DNA from: Burkholderia sp. S171 | Lineage (GTDB): Bacteria; Pseudomonadota; Gammaproteobacteria; Burkholderiales; Burkholderiaceae | DNA: 64,000 nucleotides | Reading direction: 5' to 3' | Assembly (NCBI RefSeq): GCF_009766085.1 | Contig: NZ_LMUF01000057.1 | Coordinates: forward strand, 77,714 to 141,713 | Shown: positions 34,106 to 42,245 of the stretch, one piece after another | Numbering within the stretch: position 1 is the stretch's first letter | How the letters are laid out: every line of letters starts with the position of its first letter | Notes under the pieces: model-generated | Databases searched by the model: none | What the model was told of the DNA's origin: nothing | Seen by the model: only the letters and a program-made list of their open reading frames with translations | Program-made: the position numbers and the translations under genes

Positions 34106-34585
34106 CTATGACTTGCTGTCTCGACGCGGGGATGTCGCATGCAGGAGCGGGTTGAAACCTGCAGACGGTGCTGTCTTGCGCGCGGTTTTAGCCGCTCTTT
34201 TGCCGCGACGGCCGCCTGACAACTGGTTGATCAGATCGCTGTCGGGTTCGTCTTCAGGCGGTTCATCGGGCTCCTCAGCGTCGCCGGGGTCGTCGTGCTC
34301 TTCAGCACTGATACCACCAATATGCCCGATCACCGTAAAAAATTCCTTCGATGCCTGGCGGATGGTCCGTCCCGGCATCATGGTCATGGCGATCACTTCG
34401 TGCAGCGACTTGTTGTCAACGGTACGAAGCCGGGGTGGGGTGTCCCAGTCGATCGTACTGTTAGCAAAACCCGCTATGACACGTTGTAGCACGGCGGGCG
34501 AAAGCACGCCGCCGTCGTAAAGACCGATCAGCGTGGCTTCGGCAGCAGTGAACAATTCGTTTGCCGGGGTGGGACGTTTTGCCAT
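34106..34585 (-). CDS. Hypothetical protein with acidic linker and basic tail
   Basis: A 159-aa protein, not recognised. Residues 1-90 look globular (ELFTAAEATLIGLYDGGVLS, VLQRVIAGFANSTIDWDTPP). A strongly acidic segment follows (EEHDDPGDAEEPDEPPEDE), then a Lys/Arg-rich end (GGRRGKRAAKTARKT) that could contact nucleic acid. No signal peptide or membrane segment. It is on the same strand as the UdgX and DUF3175 genes but 120 bases beyond the small zinc-motif gene. Its codon use resembles its neighbours. Confidence 0.65.
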   Translation of the reverse strand: MAKRPTPANELFTAAEATLIGLYDGGVLSPAVLQRVIAGFANSTIDWDTPPRLRTVDNKSLHEVIAMTMMPGRTIRQASKEFFTVIGHIGGISAEEHDDPGDAEEPDEPPEDEPDSDLINQLSGGRRGKRAAKTARKTAPSAGFNPLLHATSPRRDSKS

Positions 34586-34705
34586 CAGTTTGGCGAGCGC
34601 GCCAAAGACGGCATGGCATACCCGTCTACGCTATCAGCAATGCGTTTTGCGATTGCCTCGAACGCGCCTCGTCGGCGTAAGACAAATGCTCTGCGATGAA
34701 GGTAT

Positions 34706-34873
34706 TCACGCATCGCCAATGCCCTCGATTACCTTGCCGGTGCCGTTGCACTGTTCGCACTTCTGGCCGTCCTTCTTTCCTGATCCGTTGCATGCAGGAC
34801 AAAGATTCTCGCCGGTTCCCGGCGTGCCGGGCGCAGCTTCGTCGCCGGGATTCAACTCGGTGTTATCGGGCAT
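34706..34873 (-). CDS. Mini-protein with DnaJ-type CxxCxGxG zinc motifs
   Basis: A 55-aa protein from the ATG at 34873, which has AAGGAGG five bases upstream. Two copies of the DnaJ zinc-finger module are present, CPACNGSGKK and CEQCNGTGKV, enough to form one Zn(Cys)4 site. The N-terminal half (MPDNTELNPGDEAAPGTPGT) looks disordered. It resembles the small molecular-chaperone-like proteins annotated around DnaJ zinc fingers, but it has no J domain. Function is unknown. It is in the UdgX/DUF3175 gene group, 107 bases from its neighbour. Confidence 0.75.
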   Translation of the reverse strand: MPDNTELNPGDEAAPGTPGTGENLCPACNGSGKKDGQKCEQCNGTGKVIEGIGDA

Positions 34874-34980
34874 GGCGCCTCCTTGGGTGACCGGCAATAC
34901 GCAGCGCGCGGATGTACCTGACGCTTGCGCGTCTGCACTCAGGTAGCAAGGCGCATTCCACCTTTGCTTTCATGCAGCAA

Positions 34981-35364
34981 TCAGGGCTTTCGGCCGAACG
35001 CTTCGCGCAGGCGTTTCTTCGCGTTATCCAGGACGGTCCGGCGCGTTTTCGGCAAGTTTCGTCCGGCGCGATTGATGTAGAAGTTCAGCATCGACATGGC
35101 GGACTGGAACGGCGTACCTTTGCGCCGGTTGCTGCGCGTGGATGATTTCTTCAGCGAATCGGCGATCTCCTGCGCGCTGCCTTCCTTAAAGATCTCATGC
35201 TGGATATCCATTGCATCGCTGGTTTCCATCACATGGTGGGACCAGCGCTTGGCGTTCGAGCTGCTTGAACGCTGCTTCGGTTTTGGCTTCGCGCGCGCAT
35301 GTTTCTGACGCGTGGTCTTGCGCTTGCCGTTGCTGCTCGTGGTGCTCGTCGATGCCGTCGCCAT
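34981..35364 (-). CDS. DUF3175 family protein
   Basis: A 127-aa basic protein. The first 35 residues are low-complexity Lys/Arg/Ser (KRKTTRQKHARAKPKPKQRS). The rest matches DUF3175 as I recall it (WSHHVMETSDAMDIQHEIFK, then KGTPFQSAMSMLNFYINRAG and NLPKTRRTVLDNAKKRLREA). The domain function is unknown; its basic nature suggests nucleic acid binding. It starts 15 bases after the UdgX stop, so the two are probably co-transcribed. Confidence 0.8.
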   Translation of the reverse strand: MATASTSTTSSNGKRKTTRQKHARAKPKPKQRSSSSNAKRWSHHVMETSDAMDIQHEIFKEGSAQEIADSLKKSSTRSNRRKGTPFQSAMSMLNFYINRAGRNLPKTRRTVLDNAKKRLREAFGRKP

Positions 35365-35379
35365 GTCGTCCCTCCCGGG

Positions 35380-35997
35380 TTATTTAGCGTGCTTTTCAAT
35401 CAATCGATGGGCGTGTCTGAAAGCCTCCACGATCGCGCGATATGCACTTTCGCGCGTCGCGGCATCGGGGGATCGAAGCGCATACGATGGATGAAAGGTT
35501 GCAATGACCCAACGCCCGTCGTGTTCGATCGCATCTCCCATCGAGGCCTGCAATTTCACGGTTGGTTTTTGCAGAACGGACTTCAACGCAGTCACGCCCA
35601 ATGCAACAACGACCTTGGGATCGTGTTCTGCCAACTCCCGTTCGATCCAGTAATGGCACGCGTCCACTTCGCGTTGCGCCGGCGTCTTGTGCAGGCGTCG
35701 CTTGCCGCGCGGTTCCCACTTGAAATGCTTGACCGCGTTGGTCACGTACACCCGGCTGCGGTCCACGCCGGCTTCATCGAGCGCGCGATCCAGCAACGCG
35801 CCGGCGGGGCCGACAAACGGCTTGCCCTGCAGGTCTTCCTGATCGCCGGGTTGTTCACCGACAAGCATCAGCGACGCATGCTTTGGCCCCGCACCGGGGA
35901 CCGCTTGCGTGGCCGCCTCCCACAAGATGCAGCGGCGGCATTGATCGAGTCGCTCCGGTTGCTGGTCCGGACGAATGCCTATGGGTCGAGTCGCCAT
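35380..35997 (-). CDS. udgX: UdgX-family uracil-DNA glycosylase/cross-linking protein
   Basis: A 205-aa protein of the family-4-like UDG superfamily. The active-site loop GEQPGDQEDLQGKPFVGPAG is at 47-66. The UdgX-specific insert KRRLH is at 99-103; in characterised UdgX the His of this loop (here H103) forms a covalent bond with the uracil site after excision. TFHPSYALRSP is the C-terminal His motif. Cluster ligands C20, C23 and C114 are visible, and the fourth family-4 Cys position (VKCRPP) is His here (VKHFKW). It should recognise uracil in single-stranded DNA. It leads a likely operon with DUF3175. Confidence 0.92.
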   Translation of the reverse strand: MATRPIGIRPDQQPERLDQCRRCILWEAATQAVPGAGPKHASLMLVGEQPGDQEDLQGKPFVGPAGALLDRALDEAGVDRSRVYVTNAVKHFKWEPRGKRRLHKTPAQREVDACHYWIERELAEHDPKVVVALGVTALKSVLQKPTVKLQASMGDAIEHDGRWVIATFHPSYALRSPDAATRESAYRAIVEAFRHAHRLIEKHAK

Positions 35998-36004
35998 GAC
36001 CGCA

Positions 36005-37549
36005 TCAATCGGCAGCGGCGCTGCGCGCTTGCGCCAGCGTCAAGGGGGAGCGCATGGCTTCCGCCAGCCGCGCGGCAGGGGCTTCGCGGTCGCACGCTAC
36101 CGCTGCGGCGACCTGATTATCCTTCATCAGATAAGCGATGAAAGCTTGCGCATCAAGATCGCCGTCGATCACCACTTCGTCGTGCTCGCTTGCGTGGCCA
36201 AGATATTCGATGCGCTTTTCGAAGTGATAGGTCCAGAAATACGGCACGCCAGTGTAGTGCTCGTTGCCGCCGGCCATGTTCAGCGCGGCGACACGCGCGT
36301 GTTGTTGGGCGACGCGCCAGTGTTCTATGCGTAGCGGTTTGTTCGAGCGCGGCAAGGGGAATTGCGCGATGTCACCGGCGGCGTAAAGGTCGGGTGCGAG
36401 ACCGGCGACCTGCATTGATGAATCCACGGGGATGCCGCCGTCATCTGCCAATTCGACGCCGTGCAGAAAATCGGTAGCAGGGCGCACGCCCGTGCCGATG
36501 ATCACCACGTCGACCGGAAGTTTTTCTCCACTGTCGAGTTCTGCCTCGCTCACGATCCCATCGCCCAGGAACGCTGCGACTTTGGACTGCATACGAAACA
36601 CCACGCCGTTTTTCTCGTGCAGGCGTTGAAACATCCGGCCTAGTTCATCGCCGAATTGCGAGCCGAGCGGCACCTTTCCCGGCGCGGCAACGATCACGTC
36701 CATCCCTCGTTTTCTCAACGACGAAGCCACCTCCAGCCCGATGAAGCTTGCCCCCACGATCAGCGCTTTTTTTGCCCCTTCGAGCGACGCAAGAATCGTC
36801 TCTGCATCGTCTCGCGACCGCAGCAGGAACACGCCCGGTAAGTTTGATCCAGGCACATCCATCGGCTTGGGGATACCGCCTGTGCAGATCAGCGCGGCGT
36901 CGTAATTTAAGGTGGTCTTGTTAGACAGATCGATTTGCTTCGTGACGGCATCGAGTTTGTCGACGTTTGCCTCAAGCCGTTCAATGCGCTGTGTCGAAAG
37001 AAAATCGTCGGGCAAAAGTGGGGGGATCTTCTCCGGCGGCATGTCGCCGGCCAGCACGAATTTGCTGAGCGCCGTGCGATCGTAGGGCAAACCGTGCTCG
37101 GGTCCAATCAGCACAAGGCGGCCATTGAAGCCGGCTTCGCGCAGCGTGGCGCAGGCGGCCGCACCCGCGGCGCCCGCACCGATCACAGCCATCGTGCGTG
37201 TGTCCGGAGCGGGCGTATGCGCTGGCCCGGTTTGCGCGTCCGGCGAAACCAGTACGTTGCCGTTTTCGATGACGACCGGGTAGCGTTTCAAACCGGCCAG
37301 CGGCGGCGGCTCGATCAGGCTGCCGTCGGCAACCGCGAACGTCCCTTTATGCCACGGACAAACAATGCGTCCATTGCATATCGCCCCCTGCTCAAGCGGT
37401 GCGCCGGCATGCGGGCAATCGGCTGAAAACGCATGGACCTGATCGCCTTGCCGGACCAGCAAGATAGGGGTATCGGCAATGCTTACCCGCGTGCCGCGGT
37501 CCTCGCGAAGATCGTCGAATTTTGCTGCTTGCTGCATGGAACTGGCCAT
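36005..37549 (-). CDS. Rieske-domain FAD-dependent pyridine nucleotide-disulfide oxidoreductase
   Basis: A 514-aa AIFL-like fusion. Residues 1-105 are a Rieske ferredoxin with ligands in DCPHAGAPL and VCPWHKGTF. Residues 118-430 form a ferredoxin-reductase-like FAD/NAD module (AVIGAGAAGAAACATLREAG, ALICTGG, ALIVGASFIGLEVASSLRKR, ATDFLHGVE, DLYAAGDIAQF). A C-terminal reductase domain ends the protein. Such proteins pass electrons from NAD(P)H through FAD to a 2Fe-2S centre; the partner is unknown here. The start at 37549 (MASSMQQAAKFDDL) is plausible; an internal ATG four residues later is also possible. It sits seven bases from the udgX start region. Confidence 0.9.
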   Translation of the reverse strand: MASSMQQAAKFDDLREDRGTRVSIADTPILLVRQGDQVHAFSADCPHAGAPLEQGAICNGRIVCPWHKGTFAVADGSLIEPPPLAGLKRYPVVIENGNVLVSPDAQTGPAHTPAPDTRTMAVIGAGAAGAAACATLREAGFNGRLVLIGPEHGLPYDRTALSKFVLAGDMPPEKIPPLLPDDFLSTQRIERLEANVDKLDAVTKQIDLSNKTTLNYDAALICTGGIPKPMDVPGSNLPGVFLLRSRDDAETILASLEGAKKALIVGASFIGLEVASSLRKRGMDVIVAAPGKVPLGSQFGDELGRMFQRLHEKNGVVFRMQSKVAAFLGDGIVSEAELDSGEKLPVDVVIIGTGVRPATDFLHGVELADDGGIPVDSSMQVAGLAPDLYAAGDIAQFPLPRSNKPLRIEHWRVAQQHARVAALNMAGGNEHYTGVPYFWTYHFEKRIEYLGHASEHDEVVIDGDLDAQAFIAYLMKDNQVAAAVACDREAPAARLAEAMRSPLTLAQARSAAAD

Positions 37550-37680
37550 GTTGCACTCCCGTCTGTCGTTCTCCAGCTTTCAGCAAAAAGCGGGCCGTTG
37601 AATACGAACATCGGGCAATGCGTGAAGGCGTCGAAGCTTCTTTCTCCTGCGAACGACACATCGAGACATCTAAACTCGGC

Positions 37681-38601
37681 TTACGCCGCGAGCCGGTCGA
37701 GCGATGCCGACCCGCCGCGCACGGATTCGAGGATAAGCGCCGCGAGCTGCTGCACCGGTGGCGTAGGCGTGGCCGTTGCGCGCACGAGCGACAGCGGCAG
37801 CGACGGCAGCGCGGGCAAGCCAAGATCCCGGCCCTCGAATGCCCTGACGGAAGCGGGCAAGCCATAGCGCGTGCGCACGGTCAGTCCAAGGCCTGCTGCC
37901 GCGGCCGCCCACAGGCCGGAGAGACTCGGACTCGTGAACGCCACCCGCCAGCGGATATTCGTGCGATCGAGCGCTTCGGTGGCCGCGCTGAAAAACAGGC
38001 AGGCGCGATCGAACGCGACCAGCGGCAATGGTTCTGCTGAATCAGGATTCCACGGCAAGGTCGATGATCCGATCCAGCACATAGCCGGCTCAGCGATCAT
38101 CTCGTGCCGGTCGCTGCCGGGCAGTTCATGGGCTGACGAAACCGCGTCGTCCCAGATCAGCGCAAGGTCGAGATCGTTCGAATCGATCCGGCTGAGCAGT
38201 TCCGTATTGCGCGCGACCCGTGCCTCGATGCGCACTTTCGGATGCGCGCGTGAGAACCGGCCCAGGACGTCGGGCAGCATGACTTCGCCGAAATCCTCCT
38301 GCAGCCCGAGCCTGATCCACCCTTCGAGATCAGGGCCGCGCACGGCGACAGCGGCTTCGTCGTTCAGATCGACCAGCCTGCGTGCGAACCGCAGCATGGT
38401 TTCACCCGCTTCGGTCAGCGCCAGGTTGCGCCCGGCTTTCTTGAACAGCGGCGCGCCCGACTGCTCCTCCAGTTTCTTGATCTGCGCGCTGACGGCCGAG
38501 GTCGAGCGCCCAACGCGGTCTGCCGCCTTTGCGAAGCTTCCCAGCTCCATGCCGACCACGAAGGTCCGCAGTGAAGCGACATCGAAATTGGTCTGCGACA
38601 T
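37681..38601 (-). CDS. LysR-type transcriptional regulator
   Basis: A 306-aa LysR protein. The winged HTH is near residues 8-65 (SLRTFVVGMELGSFAKAADR, STSAVSAQIKKLEEQSGAPL), and the effector domain follows from about 92. It is transcribed away from the MFS transporter gene at 38709, the standard layout for a LysR regulator controlling its neighbour and itself. The 107-base gap holds AT-rich half-sites (around 38628-38655, TTATTTCGATATTACTTGAT) compatible with LysR binding. The effector is unknown. Confidence 0.9.
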   Translation of the reverse strand: MSQTNFDVASLRTFVVGMELGSFAKAADRVGRSTSAVSAQIKKLEEQSGAPLFKKAGRNLALTEAGETMLRFARRLVDLNDEAAVAVRGPDLEGWIRLGLQEDFGEVMLPDVLGRFSRAHPKVRIEARVARNTELLSRIDSNDLDLALIWDDAVSSAHELPGSDRHEMIAEPAMCWIGSSTLPWNPDSAEPLPLVAFDRACLFFSAATEALDRTNIRWRVAFTSPSLSGLWAAAAAGLGLTVRTRYGLPASVRAFEGRDLGLPALPSLPLSLVRATATPTPPVQQLAALILESVRGGSASLDRLAA

Positions 38602-38708
38602 GGTTGATCGTCCTATTTTATCGAATCGTTATTTCGATATTACTTGATATTCAGGACGATGATAATCCCCGACACTGAGTCCATCGAAAGCATTCAAGAG
38701 AGAAAAGC

Positions 38709-40007
38709 ATGGAAACTCAATGTGCAATCCCCTTGCCGGCAAAGGCGCAGCGCGATTTGGGCGCGTCGCACCGATGGAAAGTGCTGGGCGTCGGCGTGGC
38801 CGCGAACGTCAGCTTTTCGGCTGCCGCGTCCGGGATTCCCACGACCGCCGTCTGGTTGCGCTCGGATTATCACCTCAGCAACGCAGCGCTCGGGTTGGCG
38901 CTTGGGGCCATGGGGCTGGGCGCCGCGCTCTCGGAGTTGCCGTGGGGTGTCGCGACTGACCGGTGGGGAGACCGCCCCATCTTGCTGACCGGATTAACCA
39001 CGACCGCCGCCGCGTTACTCTCCATGATGCTGTTCGTCGTGCCGTCGCATGCGGCTGTTCCGGGTTTGTTATGGCTGGTGATGTCGATGTGCCTGGTCGG
39101 TTTGGTCGGCGGGAGCGTGAACGGATCCAGCGGACGTGCGGTGATGAGCTGGTTCCAGGAAGGCGAACGGGGTCTTGCCATGAGCATTCGCCAGACCGCC
39201 GTGCCGCTTGGCGGCGGCCTGGGCGCGTTGATCCTGCCCTGGCTTGCGTCCACCGGGGGATTCAGGCCGGTCTTCGGGGTGCTGGCCGCCATGTGCGCGG
39301 TTTCGGGCCTGCTTACTTGGCTTTGGCTGCATGAGCCGCCGAAGGCGCCTGCCGCAGCGCATGCCGGTTCCAACGCAAGTTCGTCTATGCCGGCTGCGCC
39401 CACGGTCGGTCCGCTACGCGACAAGACGATCTGGCGTGTTGTGGCTGGCATCGGCATCTTGTGCGTGCCGCAGTTCGCGATAGTGACGTTCGCCACCGTG
39501 TTTTTGCATGACTTCGGGCATGTCGGCATAGCAGGCATTACCGCAACGATGGTCACCGTCCAGCTCGGCGCGATGATCATGCGCGTAGGGAGCGGCCGTT
39601 TCACCGATAAACGCGGCAACCGGCGGGCGTATCTGCGCGGATCGACGCTGGTTGCGGTGGCGTCGTTCGTGGTGCTGGGCGTGGTGGTGGCGTCGGGTCA
39701 CCGGCTGCCTGAGGCGTTGCTTATTGCGCTGATCGCGTTCGCCGGAATCTGCGTGTCCGCGTGGCACGGCGTGGCCTACACGGAACTTGCGACGCTGGCC
39801 GGCAAGGATCGAGCGGGCACGGCGCTCGGAATGGTCAACACGGTCGTGTACTTTGGCCTGTTCCTGACGCCGCTGTGCATTCCGCATTTGCTCGCGATCG
39901 GATCGTGGGGCGTGGTCTGGCTCGCGGCGGCTGCTTGTGCGCTGGTGGCGTATCCCCTGTTTCCGAAACCCGTGAAGTCAATGAAGCTCGTGGCTCGGGT
40001 GTCGTGA
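38709..40007 (+). CDS. MFS transporter
   Basis: A 432-aa major facilitator with about 12 hydrophobic segments and the loop motif GVATDRWGDRP between helices 2 and 3. QTAVPLGGGLGALILPWLAS is a typical helix 5 motif of MFS exporters and importers. Divergent from the LysR gene, so probably regulated by it. The ATG at 38709 begins METQCAIPLPAKAQRD. The substrate cannot be inferred; the short cytoplasmic loop (EPPKAPAAAHAGSNASSSMP) separates the two halves. The stop overlaps a small open frame at 40004. Confidence 0.88.
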   Translation: METQCAIPLPAKAQRDLGASHRWKVLGVGVAANVSFSAAASGIPTTAVWLRSDYHLSNAALGLALGAMGLGAALSELPWGVATDRWGDRPILLTGLTTTAAALLSMMLFVVPSHAAVPGLLWLVMSMCLVGLVGGSVNGSSGRAVMSWFQEGERGLAMSIRQTAVPLGGGLGALILPWLASTGGFRPVFGVLAAMCAVSGLLTWLWLHEPPKAPAAAHAGSNASSSMPAAPTVGPLRDKTIWRVVAGIGILCVPQFAIVTFATVFLHDFGHVGIAGITATMVTVQLGAMIMRVGSGRFTDKRGNRRAYLRGSTLVAVASFVVLGVVVASGHRLPEALLIALIAFAGICVSAWHGVAYTELATLAGKDRAGTALGMVNTVVYFGLFLTPLCIPHLLAIGSWGVVWLAAAACALVAYPLFPKPVKSMKLVARVS

Positions 40008-40150
40008 CTGATTTGGCTGAGGGCCCGGTGGTTCGTGAGGTCAGCGGTTCGCTAACCCATTGGGTATGGTTGGAAACAGACGGCCGGAATGTCGAGGTAT
40101 CGAAGGAAGGCGCGCCGGCTATTCGTCTGCAGATTAAGGCTTGTACCTAG
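40004..40150 (+). CDS. Possible 48-codon small ORF coupled to the MFS gene
   Basis: A GTG at 40004 overlaps the TGA of the MFS gene (GTGA), and the frame runs 48 codons to TAG at 40148. The product (DLAEGPVVREVSGSLTHWVW, then LETDGRNVEVSKEGAPAIRL) is not recognised. The coupled start is the only evidence for translation; no clear SD precedes it. It may be a genuine small protein or chance. Confidence 0.3.
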   Translation: MTDLAEGPVVREVSGSLTHWVWLETDGRNVEVSKEGAPAIRLQIKACT

Positions 40151-40171
40151 ACGATTCAGATCATTGCCTTA

Positions 40172-41107
40172 ATGCAAACCCGCCGGACCGTTTCCGCGCG
40201 CCAGCAGAAAAAGCGTGTTGCCGCTACTATTCCGAAGATGAAAAATCTGCCGGACTACGCGTCTCGAACGCTGTCAAACCCACTCTATGATTTCGTCGAA
40301 CGGCATCCGCGGCTGTTCGTTTTGTCCGGTGCCGGAATTAGTACGGAATCCGGAATACCTTGCTATCGGGATACCGAGGGGCAGCGTACGGGTCGAGCGC
40401 CTATCTTGCTGAAAGACTTCCTGGACTCGGCGTTTACGCGCCAACGGTATTGGGCACGCAGCATGATCGGCTGGCCATTGGTCGCGAGCGCCGCACCGAA
40501 TGCCGCGCATCTCGCGGTTGCCCGGCTCGAGCGCCTGGGCCTGTTTGAAAGGCTTGTCACGCAAAACGTCGATGGACTGCATACGGGCGCGGGCAATACG
40601 GACGTGATCGAATTACACGGCAATATCGGTCGGGTGCGGTGCATGCAATGTGGCGACGAGACCTCGCGTGCGGCGCTCCAGCCGCGGCTTATCGCCGATA
40701 ACCCGAGTTTCGTCGGCTTGGCTGCGTTGCCGGTGGCGGACGGCGATGCGCAACTCGAAGGCTATGACTTCGAGGCTTTCCTGGCGCCATCCTGCACGTG
40801 CTGTGGCGGTCTGCTCAAGCCTGACGTGGTGTTTTTTGGCGAAGGGGTGCCGAAGACCCGCGTCGAGGCGGCCGCAGCCGCGCTCGAGCAGGCCGATGCC
40901 ATGCTCGTGCTCGGTTCGTCTCTAATGGTGTATTCGGGCTTTCGCTTTTGCGAGTGGGCCGCGCGCGCCGGCAAGCCGATCGCGGCGGTCAATCTGGGGA
41001 AGACGCGGGCCGACGCGCTGTTGCAACTGAAGGTCGAAGCGCCGTGCGGGCCGACGCTCGATGCGCTGGCGAGCGAACTCGGCCAGCGACTCGATAAAAG
41101 CGCTTAA
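40172..41107 (+). CDS. Sir2-family NAD-dependent protein deacylase
   Basis: A 311-aa sirtuin. NAD-binding and catalytic motifs are VLSGAGISTESGIPCYRDTE, VTQNVDGLHTGAG and ELHGNIGRVRC. The Zn ligands are the pair CMQC and the pair in SCTCCGG, and LKPDVVFFGEGVP follows. It should remove acyl groups from lysine using NAD+. The ATG at 40172 is the longest start; ATG 40238 (MKNLPDYASRTL) is equally likely, since neither has a good SD. Its TAA overlaps the TAA of the convergent RIO kinase gene by three bases, with the two ORFs sharing four. Confidence 0.92.
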   Translation: MQTRRTVSARQQKKRVAATIPKMKNLPDYASRTLSNPLYDFVERHPRLFVLSGAGISTESGIPCYRDTEGQRTGRAPILLKDFLDSAFTRQRYWARSMIGWPLVASAAPNAAHLAVARLERLGLFERLVTQNVDGLHTGAGNTDVIELHGNIGRVRCMQCGDETSRAALQPRLIADNPSFVGLAALPVADGDAQLEGYDFEAFLAPSCTCCGGLLKPDVVFFGEGVPKTRVEAAAAALEQADAMLVLGSSLMVYSGFRFCEWAARAGKPIAAVNLGKTRADALLQLKVEAPCGPTLDALASELGQRLDKSA

Positions 41108-41955
41108 GGGTCGAGACCCTGCTCGCGTCTTACTCGGGCGTCCTCTTCAAGCCGGATATCTTCAATTTCCTGCATCACGGCTTCGAGATCCACCGGCGTG
41201 GTGTCGACTTCCACGTGACCCGTGAGCTTGGTATCGACGGTGAGCAAACCCGCTTCGTACAACGCCCACATCTCCTTGGCGTAGCTCGTCTTCAGCAATT
41301 CGGGCGCGAATTGTCCGAAGTAGGTCGCGAGGTTATCGACGTCACGTTGCAGCATGGCTGCCGCTTCGTTATTGCCGGCGGCATCCACGGCCTGCGGCAA
41401 GTCGATGATCACCGGACCGTCGGCGGCCAGCAAAATGTTGTATTCGGACAGATCACCGTGAATCATGCCGGCGCACAACATGCGCACGACCTGACTCAGC
41501 AGCAGCTCGTGCAACTCGAGCGCGCGGGCGTGGCTCATGTCTACGTCGTTCAGACGCGGCGCTACGTCGCCATGGGCGTCTACCACCAGTTCCATCAGCA
41601 ATACGCCATCGGTGCAAATGTAGGGCTGCGGCACACGTACGCCGGCATTGGCGAGGCGGAACAGGGCGTCGACCTCGGCGTTCTGCCACGCTTCTTCCTG
41701 CATCTGGCGGCCGTAGCGCGTGCCTTTTTCCATCGCGCGGGCTTGCCGGCTGTTTTTCACCGTGCGGCCTTCGCGGTAAGACGCTGCTTGCCGGAAGCTG
41801 CGCTGTTTCGCGTCTTTATAGACTTTCGCGCAACGAGTGGAGTCGCCGCTGCGCACGACATAGACGGTCGCTTCCTTGCCGCTCATCAACTGGCCGATCA
41901 CTTCGTCGATCAGGCCCTCTTCCAGCAGCGGCAGCAGCCTTTTTGGGGTTTTCAT
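41104..41955 (-). CDS. RIO1-family serine/threonine protein kinase
   Basis: A 283-aa RIO-type kinase. The nucleotide-binding region is GKEATVYVVRSGD with Lys in CAKVYKD. The catalytic loop is MIHGDLSEYNILL and the metal-binding Asp is in VIIDLPQAVDAAG. Acidic residues are enriched near the C-terminus. Bacterial RIO proteins of this kind (PA4780-like) are linked to ribosome function or stress; the target is unknown. It is transcribed alone and ends tail-to-tail on the sirtuin gene. Confidence 0.9.
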   Translation of the reverse strand: MKTPKRLLPLLEEGLIDEVIGQLMSGKEATVYVVRSGDSTRCAKVYKDAKQRSFRQAASYREGRTVKNSRQARAMEKGTRYGRQMQEEAWQNAEVDALFRLANAGVRVPQPYICTDGVLLMELVVDAHGDVAPRLNDVDMSHARALELHELLLSQVVRMLCAGMIHGDLSEYNILLAADGPVIIDLPQAVDAAGNNEAAAMLQRDVDNLATYFGQFAPELLKTSYAKEMWALYEAGLLTVDTKLTGHVEVDTTPVDLEAVMQEIEDIRLEEDARVRREQGLDP

Positions 41956-42194
41956 ACGGCCACCGCATAAGGGAGGACTTCGCGGAAGCCGCGAAGGGGG
42001 TGGCAGGCGGGGAGGCAGGAAATTGGAATCATGGCGGATTATAAAGGCAACGCGGATTTGCCCGGGCAGAAGCGGTTGCGCGCGCTTTGGCGAGACCGGT
42101 GCCGTCGGATTATTTGCCCCTTTATTCCGTTGGCAAAAGATTGCGAGCGTTGCGCCATCTACCTGACGCTTGGATTCTGTGCTGAAAGAAAAAA

Positions 42195-42229
42195 CGCTGC
42201 TGCGAGCGAACTCGCAGCAGCGTTTTTTT
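42195..42229 (-). terminator. Bidirectional intrinsic terminator after phospholipase C
   Basis: A perfect 12-bp stem, 42195-42206 with 42211-42222, with a CGAA loop. It is flanked by six A on the left and seven T on the right, so it can terminate on either strand. It lies 17 bases past the phospholipase C stop. Confidence 0.92.
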
Positions 42230-42245
42230 GTTGATACCCCCGGTT

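Noticed and set aside
42031..42234. 67-codon plus-strand frame before phospholipase C
   Set aside because: It runs through the terminator at 42195-42229 and has no family resemblance.
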